From Lysobacter sp. (GTDB lineage: Bacteria > Pseudomonadota > Gammaproteobacteria > Xanthomonadales > Xanthomonadaceae), in contig SSGH01000007.1 in NCBI GenBank assembly GCA_008015835.1, forward strand, positions 370,516 to 434,515: a DNA stretch of 64,000 bases, written 5' to 3'. The notes under the pieces were generated by a model. It searched no databases. It had not been told where the DNA came from and was given only the letters and a program-made list of their open reading frames with translations. Shown piece by piece: positions 30,093 through 38,154 of the stretch (positions within the stretch are counted from its first letter, which is position 1; the number at the start of each line of letters is the position of its first letter). The position numbers and the translations under genes are program-made.

Positions 30093-31055
30093 ATGTCCGA
30101 CGCCTCCACTCGACCATTTGCCTATAAAGCCGACCGCCTGAAGCCCCTGCGAGCCTTCTGCCAGGTGGCCCGGCTGGGCTCGGTCTCGCGGGCGGCGGCG
30201 GCGTTGTACGTCTCCCAGCCGGCCATCACCCTGCAGTTGCAGGCCCTGGAACGCGAACTGGGGGTGCAGTTGTTCGAGCGGGTCGGCCGCCGGCTCACCC
30301 CCACCCGCGAGGGCGAGGCCTTGTACGAGCTGGCGCGGCCGCTGGTGGAGGGCATCGACGGCCTGCCCGCCGCCTTCCGCGAACAGGTCAAAGGCCTGGA
30401 CGTCGGCGAGCTGCACGTCGCCGCCGGCAGTTCCACCATCCTCTACCTGCTGCCCAAGATCGTGGAGGCCTACCGGCAGACACACCCGGACGTGAAGCTG
30501 GTGCTGCACAACGTCACCGGCGCCAGCGGCCTGGACCTGCTGCGCAGCGACGGCGTGGATTTGGCCGTGGGCTCGATGCTGGACGTGCCCAGCGACCTCG
30601 ACTACACCCCGGTCTACCGTTTCGAACCGATGCTGATCGCCACGCCCACGCACCCGCTGGCGACGAAACCCGAACTCAAACTCGACGATCTCTCGCCCTA
30701 CGGCCTGATCCTGCCGCCCAAGCGCCTCACCACCTATCGACTAGTCGACCTGGTGTTCCAACAGAACCGCGTGCCCTACACCGTCGCGCTGGAAGTCGGC
30801 GGCTGGGAAGTCATCAAGCAATACGTCGCGATGGGCCTCGGCATCAGCATCGTCACCTCGATCTGCCTCACCGACGCCGACCGCACCCGCCTCGCCGCCC
30901 GATCGCTCGCGAAATACTTCCCCTCGCGCAGCTACGGCGTGGTGATGCGCAAAGGCAAATACCTCTCGCCCCAAGCCCGCGATTTCATCGCCCTGATCCA
31001 ACCGCAGATGCTGGCACCGCGGGAATACGATGAGACGGGGCATTCGGGGAGGTGA
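30093..31055 (+). CDS. LysR-family regulator, probably of aceBA
   Basis: The protein is 320 residues. The winged HTH (about 17-80) reads LRAFCQVARLGSVSRAAAAL and YVSQPAITLQLQALERELGV. The effector domain (about 105-310) begins GELHVAAGSSTILYLLPKIV and resembles CysB-like members (PVYRFEPMLIATPTHPLATK, VAMGLGISIVTS). It is divergent from aceB, the standard position for a LysR regulator of its neighbour. The inducer is unknown. No good Shine-Dalgarno is seen before the ATG, so translation may be from a leader-poor mRNA. Confidence 0.88.
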   Translation: MSDASTRPFAYKADRLKPLRAFCQVARLGSVSRAAAALYVSQPAITLQLQALERELGVQLFERVGRRLTPTREGEALYELARPLVEGIDGLPAAFREQVKGLDVGELHVAAGSSTILYLLPKIVEAYRQTHPDVKLVLHNVTGASGLDLLRSDGVDLAVGSMLDVPSDLDYTPVYRFEPMLIATPTHPLATKPELKLDDLSPYGLILPPKRLTTYRLVDLVFQQNRVPYTVALEVGGWEVIKQYVAMGLGISIVTSICLTDADRTRLAARSLAKYFPSRSYGVVMRKGKYLSPQARDFIALIQPQMLAPREYDETGHSGR

Positions 31056-31387
31056 TTGATCCTGTTAGATATGACAGGTTGAAGGGATTGGGCTTTGTTG
31101 TGATCGTTAAAGCAGTCGTATACATGGCGTCGATGAGAAGCGAAGCGGGAGCACTGAGCCTCACGACCACGGAATGCAAAGCTTGACGCCATAACAGCGC
31201 ACAAGCTTTTGGGGAGAAACCTAAGCAATGCGATTGCCAGTGGACATGGGTGGTTACTTGAGATAGAGGTAGCCAAGGGACACCAATATACGGGCAATGA
31301 AAACAAGCTTAGGCAAAGCGGCGACCATCACAGGTCCAGTGAAGATAAAACACATTGGCTGTATTGAAAAAGGGGTGGGATTGAGGA
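31056..31387. other. AT-richer intergenic stretch without a recognisable gene
   Basis: Composition drops abruptly after lysR. Only tiny reading frames are present. It looks like the left edge of the small acquired patch that includes the membrane protein at 31388 and the mini transcription unit at 32513. Confidence 0.4.
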
Positions 31388-32479
31388 ATGGACAATGCTG
31401 ATAATAAAAATAGCGCCGCGAAAAAAAAGCCACTCAATCCGTTTTTAATCAACGCCGCCGTTTTCGCGGTAGGCTTTGTACTTATTTTGTTATACGCGAC
31501 ATTAATTGGTGTTGTCGAGATTGACCTATATTTCTTAAATATATCCGCCAGTGGCGTCAAAGTAATATCCACCGCATTGAAAGAAATTGGTCTAGCTTTT
31601 CTCGTCGCGTCAATCATCAACATATCCATTGAACGATTTAATCGAATCCGACATGAAGTAGAGAAATCAGAGCTCATAGCACAGATTAATGCAGCTCATA
31701 CTAGCCAGAAAGACGCATTGATTGGAAGAATCAATAAGCACATGTTTGAAAGTGTCTTTGAGAGAGACATACCAAGCCCTTTTTTTCAAGAAATAAAAGA
31801 ACAACTTCTTGAAACTTTTTTTTTGCGGACAACAAGCGAATACAACTATTGTCTGACACAGAAAGACCGCGACTATGCGAAGCTAATAGTTCGACATAGA
31901 TATTCCGTAAAGAACCTGACGACAAAAGATCAAACATACAACCTGCGAATTTCAATTGATGTTCTCAAGAAATTTGAAAATGACTATTGTTTTGTCCGCA
32001 TTGGAATAGGCGATACTTTTCATGAAAATGAAGACATAAAGATCGCCAAAACAAAAAAAGGCAACACGTACGAGATATGGGAGGCATGCGTTCCCCAAGT
32101 TATCAAATCCCAAGAAGAAATTAAGTGTGAGATCGAGTACGAGCGCCTAAGCCAAATTCACGGCAAAGAAGTCGCTTGTTCATTATTACCAACAGCTAGA
32201 ATGGCTGTTAGGGTGAATGATCCAAATAAACTTTTTCACGTTCGCTGTATGTCTTTACATCCTCGTTCAGAAAGGGATAACACATCAAGTTATGACGACG
32301 GCACTTACGAGTGGGAAATAGATGGGGCTCTATTTCCAGGGCAAGGGTTTCTTATTGATTGGGTTCTGAGAGAACCTCTGAATAATTCAGAGGCGCTTCG
32401 CGACAAGGACGAGGGCGCGCGCGGCTCACCCTCCCCCCACGCGATTGAGCCGGTGGGAGCGGACACAGGCCAAATCTGA
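31388..32479 (+). CDS. Two-TM membrane protein with cytosolic domain, AT-rich, unknown
   Basis: The protein is 363 residues. A lysine-rich N-terminus is followed by TM1 (about 19-42; INAAVFAVGFVLILLYATLI) and TM2 (about 62-82). An amphipathic coiled-coil (about 84-120; RHEVEKSELIAQINAAHTSQ) leads to a 240-residue soluble domain that looks beta-rich (TYNLRISIDVLKKFENDYCF, TYEWEIDGALFPGQGFLIDW). The codon use is strikingly AT-rich compared with all neighbours except the last 25 codons, which are GC-rich, as if fused to host sequence. The layout resembles membrane-anchored effectors or sensors of defence systems, but no family was recognised. Confidence 0.72.
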   Translation: MDNADNKNSAAKKKPLNPFLINAAVFAVGFVLILLYATLIGVVEIDLYFLNISASGVKVISTALKEIGLAFLVASIINISIERFNRIRHEVEKSELIAQINAAHTSQKDALIGRINKHMFESVFERDIPSPFFQEIKEQLLETFFLRTTSEYNYCLTQKDRDYAKLIVRHRYSVKNLTTKDQTYNLRISIDVLKKFENDYCFVRIGIGDTFHENEDIKIAKTKKGNTYEIWEACVPQVIKSQEEIKCEIEYERLSQIHGKEVACSLLPTARMAVRVNDPNKLFHVRCMSLHPRSERDNTSSYDDGTYEWEIDGALFPGQGFLIDWVLREPLNNSEALRDKDEGARGSPSPHAIEPVGADTGQI

Positions 32480-32512
32480 ACAGCGCCGTTCAGACATCCA
32501 CTATAAAAATAG

Positions 32513-32540
32513 TTGACAAAACAAACCCAAGGCCTATAAT
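32513..32540 (+). promoter_or_regulatory. Consensus sigma-70 promoter
   Basis: A perfect -35 TTGACA (32513-32518) and a perfect -10 TATAAT (32535-32540) are 16 bases apart. This is the best promoter in the window and it drives only the roughly 100-nt unit that follows. Confidence 0.85.
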
Positions 32541-32566
32541 CAGTTGCCCACTTCTGGAGCTCATTT

Positions 32567-32614
32567 ATGAAAGATGTGGTCAAAAACCAATCAATCGGTT
32601 TAGCTACATGGTAA
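32567..32614 (+). CDS. 15-codon micro-ORF in the mini transcription unit
   Basis: The ATG at 32567 follows GGAG with a 7-base spacing. The encoded peptide is MKDVVKNQSIGLATW, hydrophilic and not like a membrane-active type I toxin. The TAA stop is only four bases before the terminator stem. It may be a true micropeptide or a leader peptide; the lone Trp is no strong attenuation signal. Confidence 0.4.
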   Translation: MKDVVKNQSIGLATW

Positions 32615-32617
32615 AAA

Positions 32618-32648
32618 ACAGCCCGCTCTATTAGCGGGCTGTTTTTTT
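32618..32648 (+). terminator. Strong intrinsic terminator
   Basis: A perfect 10-base stem (32618-32627 with 32633-32642) with a 5-base loop is followed by seven T. An A run before the stem means it could also stop transcription from the other side. Confidence 0.9.
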
Positions 32649-33342
32649 GCACCTAGGCGCTTATTTTCCGTTAATTTTGATTCCTTGCCCGCAGGCACTG
32701 TAGCCAACGAACCACCTCACTAATCACGTCGTCGACCCGGGCCAAGACTGCTTACAGTGGTTGTTGTATAAAACGGCGTAATTTCCGGCATCTACTCTGC
32801 GGATGCGCGCAGAAACGACCGTCGCGCCGCGTTGGGGCGGATATTTGGCGTTGTCGAACGATAATCCTACACCATGAGACTCTCGCCCGTCCGCATAATT
32901 GGCCTTTGCTTCGCGATTCTCTTCTGCGGCGGCTTGGCGTTCGCACTGGCCAAGTCGGACGCCGTGCCGAAGCCGATCAAAGCGGGGCGGCGATACGAAT
33001 CTGGCGTCGTTCGAGTTCCACGGCACCCCGCTTCGTGCGGCTTCTCGGCCGCTACCGATCCTTCCGCGCACATACGCGGCACGTAACTCCATCTCGACTA
33101 CGCATTGGTCAGCGAAGGCGGCGACCTCGCGGCGTGCCTTTGCGAATACTGGCGACGTTGTCGTTGAAATCCACGCCCGACAAGATCGTGCGCGCGACCT
33201 TCGACGGACGCGATGCGCGCATGATGGGGGCGCTGGCGGAGCAGCGTTGATCGTCTACCGCAGACGACGATGCCGGCATCCACCAATGCTCGTTTGCATC
33301 GAAGCAACGGCGCCAAACGAAACCGGCCTGCCGCGTTTGCGC
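32649..33342. other. 694-base stretch with only degraded coding remnants
   Basis: No full gene was supported. A plus-strand frame from 32874 to 33086 starts MRLSPVRIIGLCFAILFCGG and looks like a signal peptide or TM, but soon becomes unconvincing. A neighbouring frame carries NLASFEFHGTPLRA and a further one LHLDYALVSEGGDLAACLCE, which together suggest a frameshifted exported protein. This is weak and offered only as a lead. Confidence 0.3.
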
Positions 33343-34107
33343 TCACCACGCAGGCGCGCCGAGCGCTCGCAGGGAATCGCTATAGCTTTTGTAGAGATAG
33401 GTCCGAAACGATTCCGCGTTCGCGATTTCGAGTTGCCCGTTGAACATGAACAGCTTTCCCTGCACGCCGGCGTTGCTGGTGAAGGGGCGTTCCGGGTCGA
33501 CGGTGAGGTATGTGCCCACGTGGACTAGACCGTAAGGCGCGACATCCCAGCCCGCTTGGACGGTGTACTTCACGCTCGGCGTACCGTCGCTGCGGCGGCC
33601 ATGGCTGATCTGCGCGCCCACACTCGGACCGGGTAGCGCGCTGGGCTTGCTGAGCGGCAGCGAGAACGTGACATCGCGACTGCCGTCGTTCGAGCCCACC
33701 GTCGCGCCCGGCCCGACGCCGAACGTCGGACCGATGCCGATCTGCCACGGCGGCGGCGGCGAACCGGCGTAGCCGCCTCCGGGCGCAGACGGGGCGGTCG
33801 GCACGAGAGGAACCGTGCCCGTGTCCTTGCGGCCAGGCCCTTGCGTCCGTCCGCGATCATCGCCCTGCGGCCGTTCGCGCAGGCTCAACCCCAGCGGCGG
33901 TTTCGGTTCCGACGGCCGTTCGCGCAGGGTGAGGCCCAGCGCATCCGAAGGCGACGGCGCGGGACGGTCGCGCAGACTCAAACCCAGCGAATTGGACGGC
34001 TTGTCTTCGGCGCGCGGACGAAGGCTCCACGACGCATCGCGATCCTCTCGCGTCGACGGCGCGGATCCGCTGCCTTCGTCGCCCAGCGATGGTTTCTGCC
34101 CCACCAT
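33343..34107 (-). CDS. Unknown protein with LGLSLRERP repeats and a beta-rich C-terminal domain
   Basis: The protein is 254 residues. Residues about 30-100 are disordered and carry three repeats of the form LGLSLRDRP, LGLTLRERP, LGLSLRERP separated by Pro/Ser linkers, then a Pro/Gly-rich spacer. The C-terminal 140 residues look beta-rich (WQIGIGPTFGVGPGATVGSN, VKYTVQAGWDVAPYGLVHVG), reminiscent of a small beta-barrel or filamentous domain. No signal peptide was found. The ATG is two bases after the stop of the upstream gene (TGA GC ATG), so the pair is translationally coupled. Confidence 0.65.
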   Translation of the reverse strand: MVGQKPSLGDEGSGSAPSTREDRDASWSLRPRAEDKPSNSLGLSLRDRPAPSPSDALGLTLRERPSEPKPPLGLSLRERPQGDDRGRTQGPGRKDTGTVPLVPTAPSAPGGGYAGSPPPPWQIGIGPTFGVGPGATVGSNDGSRDVTFSLPLSKPSALPGPSVGAQISHGRRSDGTPSVKYTVQAGWDVAPYGLVHVGTYLTVDPERPFTSNAGVQGKLFMFNGQLEIANAESFRTYLYKSYSDSLRALGAPAW

Positions 34108-34109
34108 GC

Positions 34110-35474
34110 TCAACCCCGATGCACGGACAGCCGCAGGAACAGCACCGGACACGCCGGATCGAGCAACTGGAATTTGTTGATCTTCTTGCGATCCTCGCTT
34201 TGTCGCTCGCGGAACAAACCGCGCACGCGTTCGCTCCACGCATCGCCATTGCGGCAATCGCGATGCAATCGGACGACCCATTGCCCCAGCGGATTGGCGT
34301 TGATCGCGCAGCTCTCGCGACGCAGCGGCGCGTGCGCTTCGTCGAGCGCGGTCACAGGGCCCACGCCGTCGCGCAACGTCAGCGGTTCACGACGCCAGAA
34401 TCGGCCGTCCGGGCGATGCTCGTCGCCGAACCACTGCGCAGGCGGATCGAGTTCGGCGGTGAAGACGAAGCGGTTCCGCCAGTCGCGCACCAGATCGAGA
34501 TAAGTCGAAAAGTCCTGCAATGGGTACGTGTTGTTGACGACATTCAGCAATTGCCCGCTGGTGCTGTCGATGAATTGCACGCCGAAACCGATATCGAGAA
34601 TCCGGGCGCGTTCGTTCGGCTTGAGATCGAGCGCCGCGGCGGTCAATTCGAAGACGCCATGGTGGAAGCCGCGCGCATCGACTTCATCGCGCGCGATCGC
34701 GCCCAGCAGGCTGCGCGGTCCCGTGTCGTTCAAGCGCAAGGCGTAAAAACGGATCGTCTCAGTGCGTCGCACGGCTTCCACTGCGCGCATGGTGTTGCGG
34801 CACCAGGCGACCAGGGCTTCGAACGGATCCGCGCCGTCGGTGCGCCAATCCGGAACAGGCGGCATTTCGATGCCCAAACCCGCGGCGATGCCCAAGCGCG
34901 CGCAACGCAGGCGCTCCAGAGCGGTGCAGGCATCGCGGGCCTGCAATTCGCGCAGGAAATTCAGGCGCTGCGCGAAATTCAACGCATGCCCATCCACGGT
35001 GTGGAACGACTGCCGCATCGCGCGCATGGCCGTCTGCGTCGCGTCCTGCTCCAGCAGCGTTTTTTCGTCCGCGTCGCCGGGGCCCGCCTGGCCCTGCGCG
35101 CGCCACGCCTTGAGCTGGGTCCTGGCGAGCGCCAACGCGCCGGGTTGCAGTTGTTCTTCGAGCAGATAACCGACCACGGTCGCCAACGCCGCGCTCTCGA
35201 TTTCGTGGATCTCGCGACTGCGCGCGATGCAGCGGTCGATGGCGGCGGAGGCGATGTCGAAGTGATCCTCGTAAAGACCGGGGTCGCCGACGAGATCGCG
35301 CACGAACAATCGCTGCAGCCGTTGGGCGATATCCTCGCGCGTGCTCATCCGCGTCATCTCGGCGTACCACGCGAACTCCGGCCGCGCATGCGCGCTTTGC
35401 CGCACGGCGACCGCCATATCGCGATGGGTCGACGCGCTCAGACTGGACAGCAAGGTTTGCAATTCCGGACGCAT
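34110..35474 (-). CDS. Unknown 454-residue protein coupled to the repeat protein
   Basis: The predicted protein starts MRPELQTLLSSLSASTHRDM at 35474, behind a GGGGGGA that acts as ribosome-binding site; upstream in-frame starts lack one. It is soluble and helical in the first half (SAAIDRCIARSREIHEIESA) and mixed later (AILDIGFGVQFIDSTSGQLL, NRFVFTAELDPPAQWFGDEH). There is no signal peptide and no recognised domain. Together with the downstream gene it forms a two-gene unit; the partner's beta-rich domain and this protein may work as a pair. The function is unknown. Confidence 0.7.
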   Translation of the reverse strand: MRPELQTLLSSLSASTHRDMAVAVRQSAHARPEFAWYAEMTRMSTREDIAQRLQRLFVRDLVGDPGLYEDHFDIASAAIDRCIARSREIHEIESAALATVVGYLLEEQLQPGALALARTQLKAWRAQGQAGPGDADEKTLLEQDATQTAMRAMRQSFHTVDGHALNFAQRLNFLRELQARDACTALERLRCARLGIAAGLGIEMPPVPDWRTDGADPFEALVAWCRNTMRAVEAVRRTETIRFYALRLNDTGPRSLLGAIARDEVDARGFHHGVFELTAAALDLKPNERARILDIGFGVQFIDSTSGQLLNVVNNTYPLQDFSTYLDLVRDWRNRFVFTAELDPPAQWFGDEHRPDGRFWRREPLTLRDGVGPVTALDEAHAPLRRESCAINANPLGQWVVRLHRDCRNGDAWSERVRGLFRERQSEDRKKINKFQLLDPACPVLFLRLSVHRG

Positions 35475-35733
35475 GCGGACGATCCCCCCTTCGAACGGTC
35501 GGACGACGATCGAGACTCGGACGCGAGGCGCCATCGGACGCCGACGAGCGTCTCGACGACGGCCGTCCTGGCCCCATGAATGCGTCGGGGAACATAGCAG
35601 CAAGCCGATGCGGGCAGCAATCGCGGCGCGCGCTCGGTACCCGATCCGCGTCGCTGTGCCGCCGTGCGCACGCGCCCCATCGGCGGCGACCTGGTTAAAC
35701 TCCCGACAGCGTATTCGACGACCCGGAGGCGGC

Positions 35734-36102
35734 ATGTTCGTTCAACCGATGTGGAGCGACGAAGTGGAGCGCATCGGGTTCCGTCGATGCACGCCGCTCG
35801 GTTATGCGCTGCACGGCATCGGCGGTCTGCTCGGCTTCATCGGCTTGTTGTCGTTGTTCGCGAGCCTCGCCTATGCGGCGTATCGCGGTATCGCCGGGAC
35901 CTTCGATACATCGCTGCTGTGGATGCCGGTCGCGGGGCTCGGTTTCGGCGTCGTCGGTGGATCGCTCACGGCGCTCGCACGGTCGTTGGCGAAGCGCAAA
36001 TCGTATCGATACGACTACGCTTCGCGAATGTCGTGCTGGCGCGAGGGCGGCGCCGAGCGCACGTACAGCTTCGACGATTGGCAAGCCGAGCGGCAGCGCT
36101 GA
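35734..36102 (+). CDS. Small two-TM membrane protein
   Basis: The protein is 122 residues from the ATG at 35734 after GGAGG. Two hydrophobic segments, about 27-50 (GIGGLLGFIGLLSLFASLAY) and 62-85 (LLWMPVAGLGFGVVGGSLTA), are flanked by charged cytosolic ends including RMSCWREGGAERTYSFDDWQ. The family is not recognised; it resembles generic small inner-membrane proteins. It is convergent with the acyl-CoA dehydrogenase gene. Confidence 0.7.
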   Translation: MFVQPMWSDEVERIGFRRCTPLGYALHGIGGLLGFIGLLSLFASLAYAAYRGIAGTFDTSLLWMPVAGLGFGVVGGSLTALARSLAKRKSYRYDYASRMSCWREGGAERTYSFDDWQAERQR

Positions 36103-36157
36103 GGCGGCCCGCCCAGGCGCACGACGCAACCCCGCATCGGGTTGCGCCGTGACCCGC

Positions 36158-37960
36158 TCAGAACCACGCCGCCTGCATCTCGAACGCGGTCGGATCCGCA
36201 TCGCGCACTAAACGCGCGGCGTGTTCGGCGATCGGCAGCTCGGTGGCGAAGAAGAAGCGGCAGGCCTGCAGTTTGCCGGCGTAAAAATCGCGATCGCGTT
36301 CGCTCGCGTCGTGCGACGCGCGCTGCGCCGCGGTCGCGCGCCAGAGCCACATCCAGGCGACGACGAGATGGCCCATCGCGGTCATGTAGTGCGTGGCGTT
36401 CGCGAGCGTCGAGCGCACCTCGCCCGCCTGCATGCGCTTGCCTGCGGCGCGCGTCGCTTCGACGAGCGATCCGGCGAGCGCGCGCAGGCGTTCCGCGAGC
36501 GGCCGAAGATCATCGAATTCGCCAGCGAGCGCGCAGGTCTCGGCGACGCGATCGAGCAACAGCTTCAGCGCCGCGCCGTCGTGCAGCATGACTTTGCGGC
36601 CGAGCAGATCAAGCGCTTGAATGCCGTTGGTGCCTTCGTGGATCGGGTTGATGCGATTGTCGCGATAGTTCTGTTCGACCGGATATTCGCGCGTGAAGCC
36701 GTAGCCGCCGAGCACTTGAATCGCGAGCTCGTTCGCTTTCAGCGCGTAATCCGAACCCCAGGCTTTGACGATCGGCGTCAGCAGTTCCAACAGCAGATGA
36801 CTGTCGCGCCGCACGGTCTCGTCCGGATCGTGCGCGCGATCGACCAGCATCGACGCGTAGTACCCCAGCGTTTGCGCGCCTTCGACATAGCATTTCTGCT
36901 GCAGCAGCATGCGCCGCACGTCGGCGTGCTCGATGATGGCGACCGGCGGCGAGGTCGGGTCTTTTTGATCCGGGTGACGGCCCTGTTTGCGCTCTTTCGC
37001 GTATTGCAGCGAATACAGATAGCCGGCGAGACCCTGCAGCACCGCGCCCATACCGACGCCGATGCGCTCCTCGTTCATCATGTGGAACATGTAGCCGAGG
37101 CCGTGATGCGGCTCGCCGATGAGTTCGGCGTAGCAATCGCCCGCTTCGCCGAATTTGAGGAACGTGTTGACGCTGCCGCGCTGCCCCATCTTGTGATTCA
37201 AACCGGCGAGCGTCACGTCGTTGCGCGCGCCGCGGCTGCCGTCGGCGTTCACGCGCCAACGCGGCACGATGAAAAGACTGATGCCGCGTACGCCCGGCGG
37301 CGCGCCGACGATCTTCGCCAACACCAGATGCACGATGTTCTCGCCCAGCTCGTGATCGCCCGCGGAAATCCACATCTTCGCGCCGGTCAAGCGATACGTG
37401 CCGTCGGCCTGCGGTTCGGCGGTGGTTTTGATGTCGGCCAACGACGAGCCGGCATGCGGTTCGGAGAGGCACATCGTGCCGAAAAAGCGACCTTCGAGAA
37501 TCGGCTGCATGTAGCGACGTTTCTGTTCCTCGCTGGCGTACGTCGCCAACAGGTTCGACGCGCCGCGCGCCAGCGCCGGATAGGCGATGGTGCCGGGGTT
37601 GGCGGCGGAGAACATCGAATCGCAGGCCTGCGCAATCACGAACGGCAGTTGCATGCCGCCCGCTTCGTATTCGGCGAGCGCGGCGGCGAAACCGGCGTCG
37701 TTGTAGGCCGCCACCGCTTCGCCGATCTCGGGAATCAGCTCGACCTTGCCGTCGACCATCTGCGGCTCGTTGAGATCGGACTTGCGGTTGTGCGGCAGGA
37801 ATTTTTCGAGCGCGATCTGATGCGCGACATCCAGCGCGGCAGCGAAGGTCTCGCGGCTGTGGTCGGCGAATCGCGGATAGGCGCACAGGCGATCCGCGCC
37901 CAGCACCTCGTACAGCGTGAAATCGAGATCGCGGCGGTCGGCGATGGGGCTGGCGGTCAT
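36158..37960 (-). CDS. Acyl-CoA dehydrogenase with extended C-terminal domain
   Basis: The flavoenzyme is 600 residues, longer than the roughly 390 of short members and matching the C-terminally extended subfamily that includes methylthiopropanoyl-CoA dehydrogenase and several fatty-acyl dehydrogenases. FAD and substrate motifs include MCLSEPHAGSSLADI and MWISAGDHEL. A catalytic-base region like NPIHEGTNGIQALDLLGRK is present, as is GGYGFTREYPVEQNYRDNRI. It oxidises acyl-CoA to enoyl-CoA in beta-oxidation; chain length preference cannot be read from sequence. The start at 37960 follows AAGGAA. Confidence 0.9.
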   Translation of the reverse strand: MTASPIADRRDLDFTLYEVLGADRLCAYPRFADHSRETFAAALDVAHQIALEKFLPHNRKSDLNEPQMVDGKVELIPEIGEAVAAYNDAGFAAALAEYEAGGMQLPFVIAQACDSMFSAANPGTIAYPALARGASNLLATYASEEQKRRYMQPILEGRFFGTMCLSEPHAGSSLADIKTTAEPQADGTYRLTGAKMWISAGDHELGENIVHLVLAKIVGAPPGVRGISLFIVPRWRVNADGSRGARNDVTLAGLNHKMGQRGSVNTFLKFGEAGDCYAELIGEPHHGLGYMFHMMNEERIGVGMGAVLQGLAGYLYSLQYAKERKQGRHPDQKDPTSPPVAIIEHADVRRMLLQQKCYVEGAQTLGYYASMLVDRAHDPDETVRRDSHLLLELLTPIVKAWGSDYALKANELAIQVLGGYGFTREYPVEQNYRDNRINPIHEGTNGIQALDLLGRKVMLHDGAALKLLLDRVAETCALAGEFDDLRPLAERLRALAGSLVEATRAAGKRMQAGEVRSTLANATHYMTAMGHLVVAWMWLWRATAAQRASHDASERDRDFYAGKLQACRFFFATELPIAEHAARLVRDADPTAFEMQAAWF

Positions 37961-38060
37961 GCGGCGGTTCCTTGCGGGCAGTGCCGCGCATTGGAGCATC
38001 GCCGGCAAGCCGCGTCAAAGCCGCGCAACAGCGAGCTTTCTGGAGGCGCTCGCCGCCATC

Positions 38061-38128
38061 TAGGAGCGCCGCAAGGCGCGACCCTGCCAACGAAATACAA
38101 GAGCATCGCGCCTGCCGGCGCTCCCACA
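38061..38128. repeat. Imperfect REP-like palindrome
   Basis: The left part TAGGAGCGCCGCAAGGCGCG and the right part beginning GCGCCTGCCGGCGCTCCCAC pair imperfectly. It is a relative of the repeats at 28219 and 53133 and lies between two convergent-spaced minus-strand genes. Confidence 0.55.
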
Positions 38129-38154
38129 ACAACCGAAGAGACGCGAACGTGGAA

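Larger units (their letters stand above)
32547..32648 (+). ncRNA. Miniature transcription unit: candidate small RNA or dual-function mRNA
   Basis: Between the consensus promoter and a strong terminator lies about 100 nt. It encloses a 15-codon ORF (32567-32614) and nothing else. Transcription would start near 32547 and end in the T run at 32642-32648. The location, 34 bases after an AT-rich putative membrane effector gene and before a gene-poor region, leaves its target open. Options are a regulatory sRNA, a micropeptide mRNA, or an RNA antitoxin or regulator of the upstream gene. The unit is seen in sequence; its function is not known. Confidence 0.6.

Noticed and set aside
32567..32614. Micro-ORF as a type I toxin or amino-acid attenuator leader
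   Set aside because: The peptide is hydrophilic with no TM, and there is no run of a single amino acid and no operon after the terminator; it is kept only as a candidate micropeptide.
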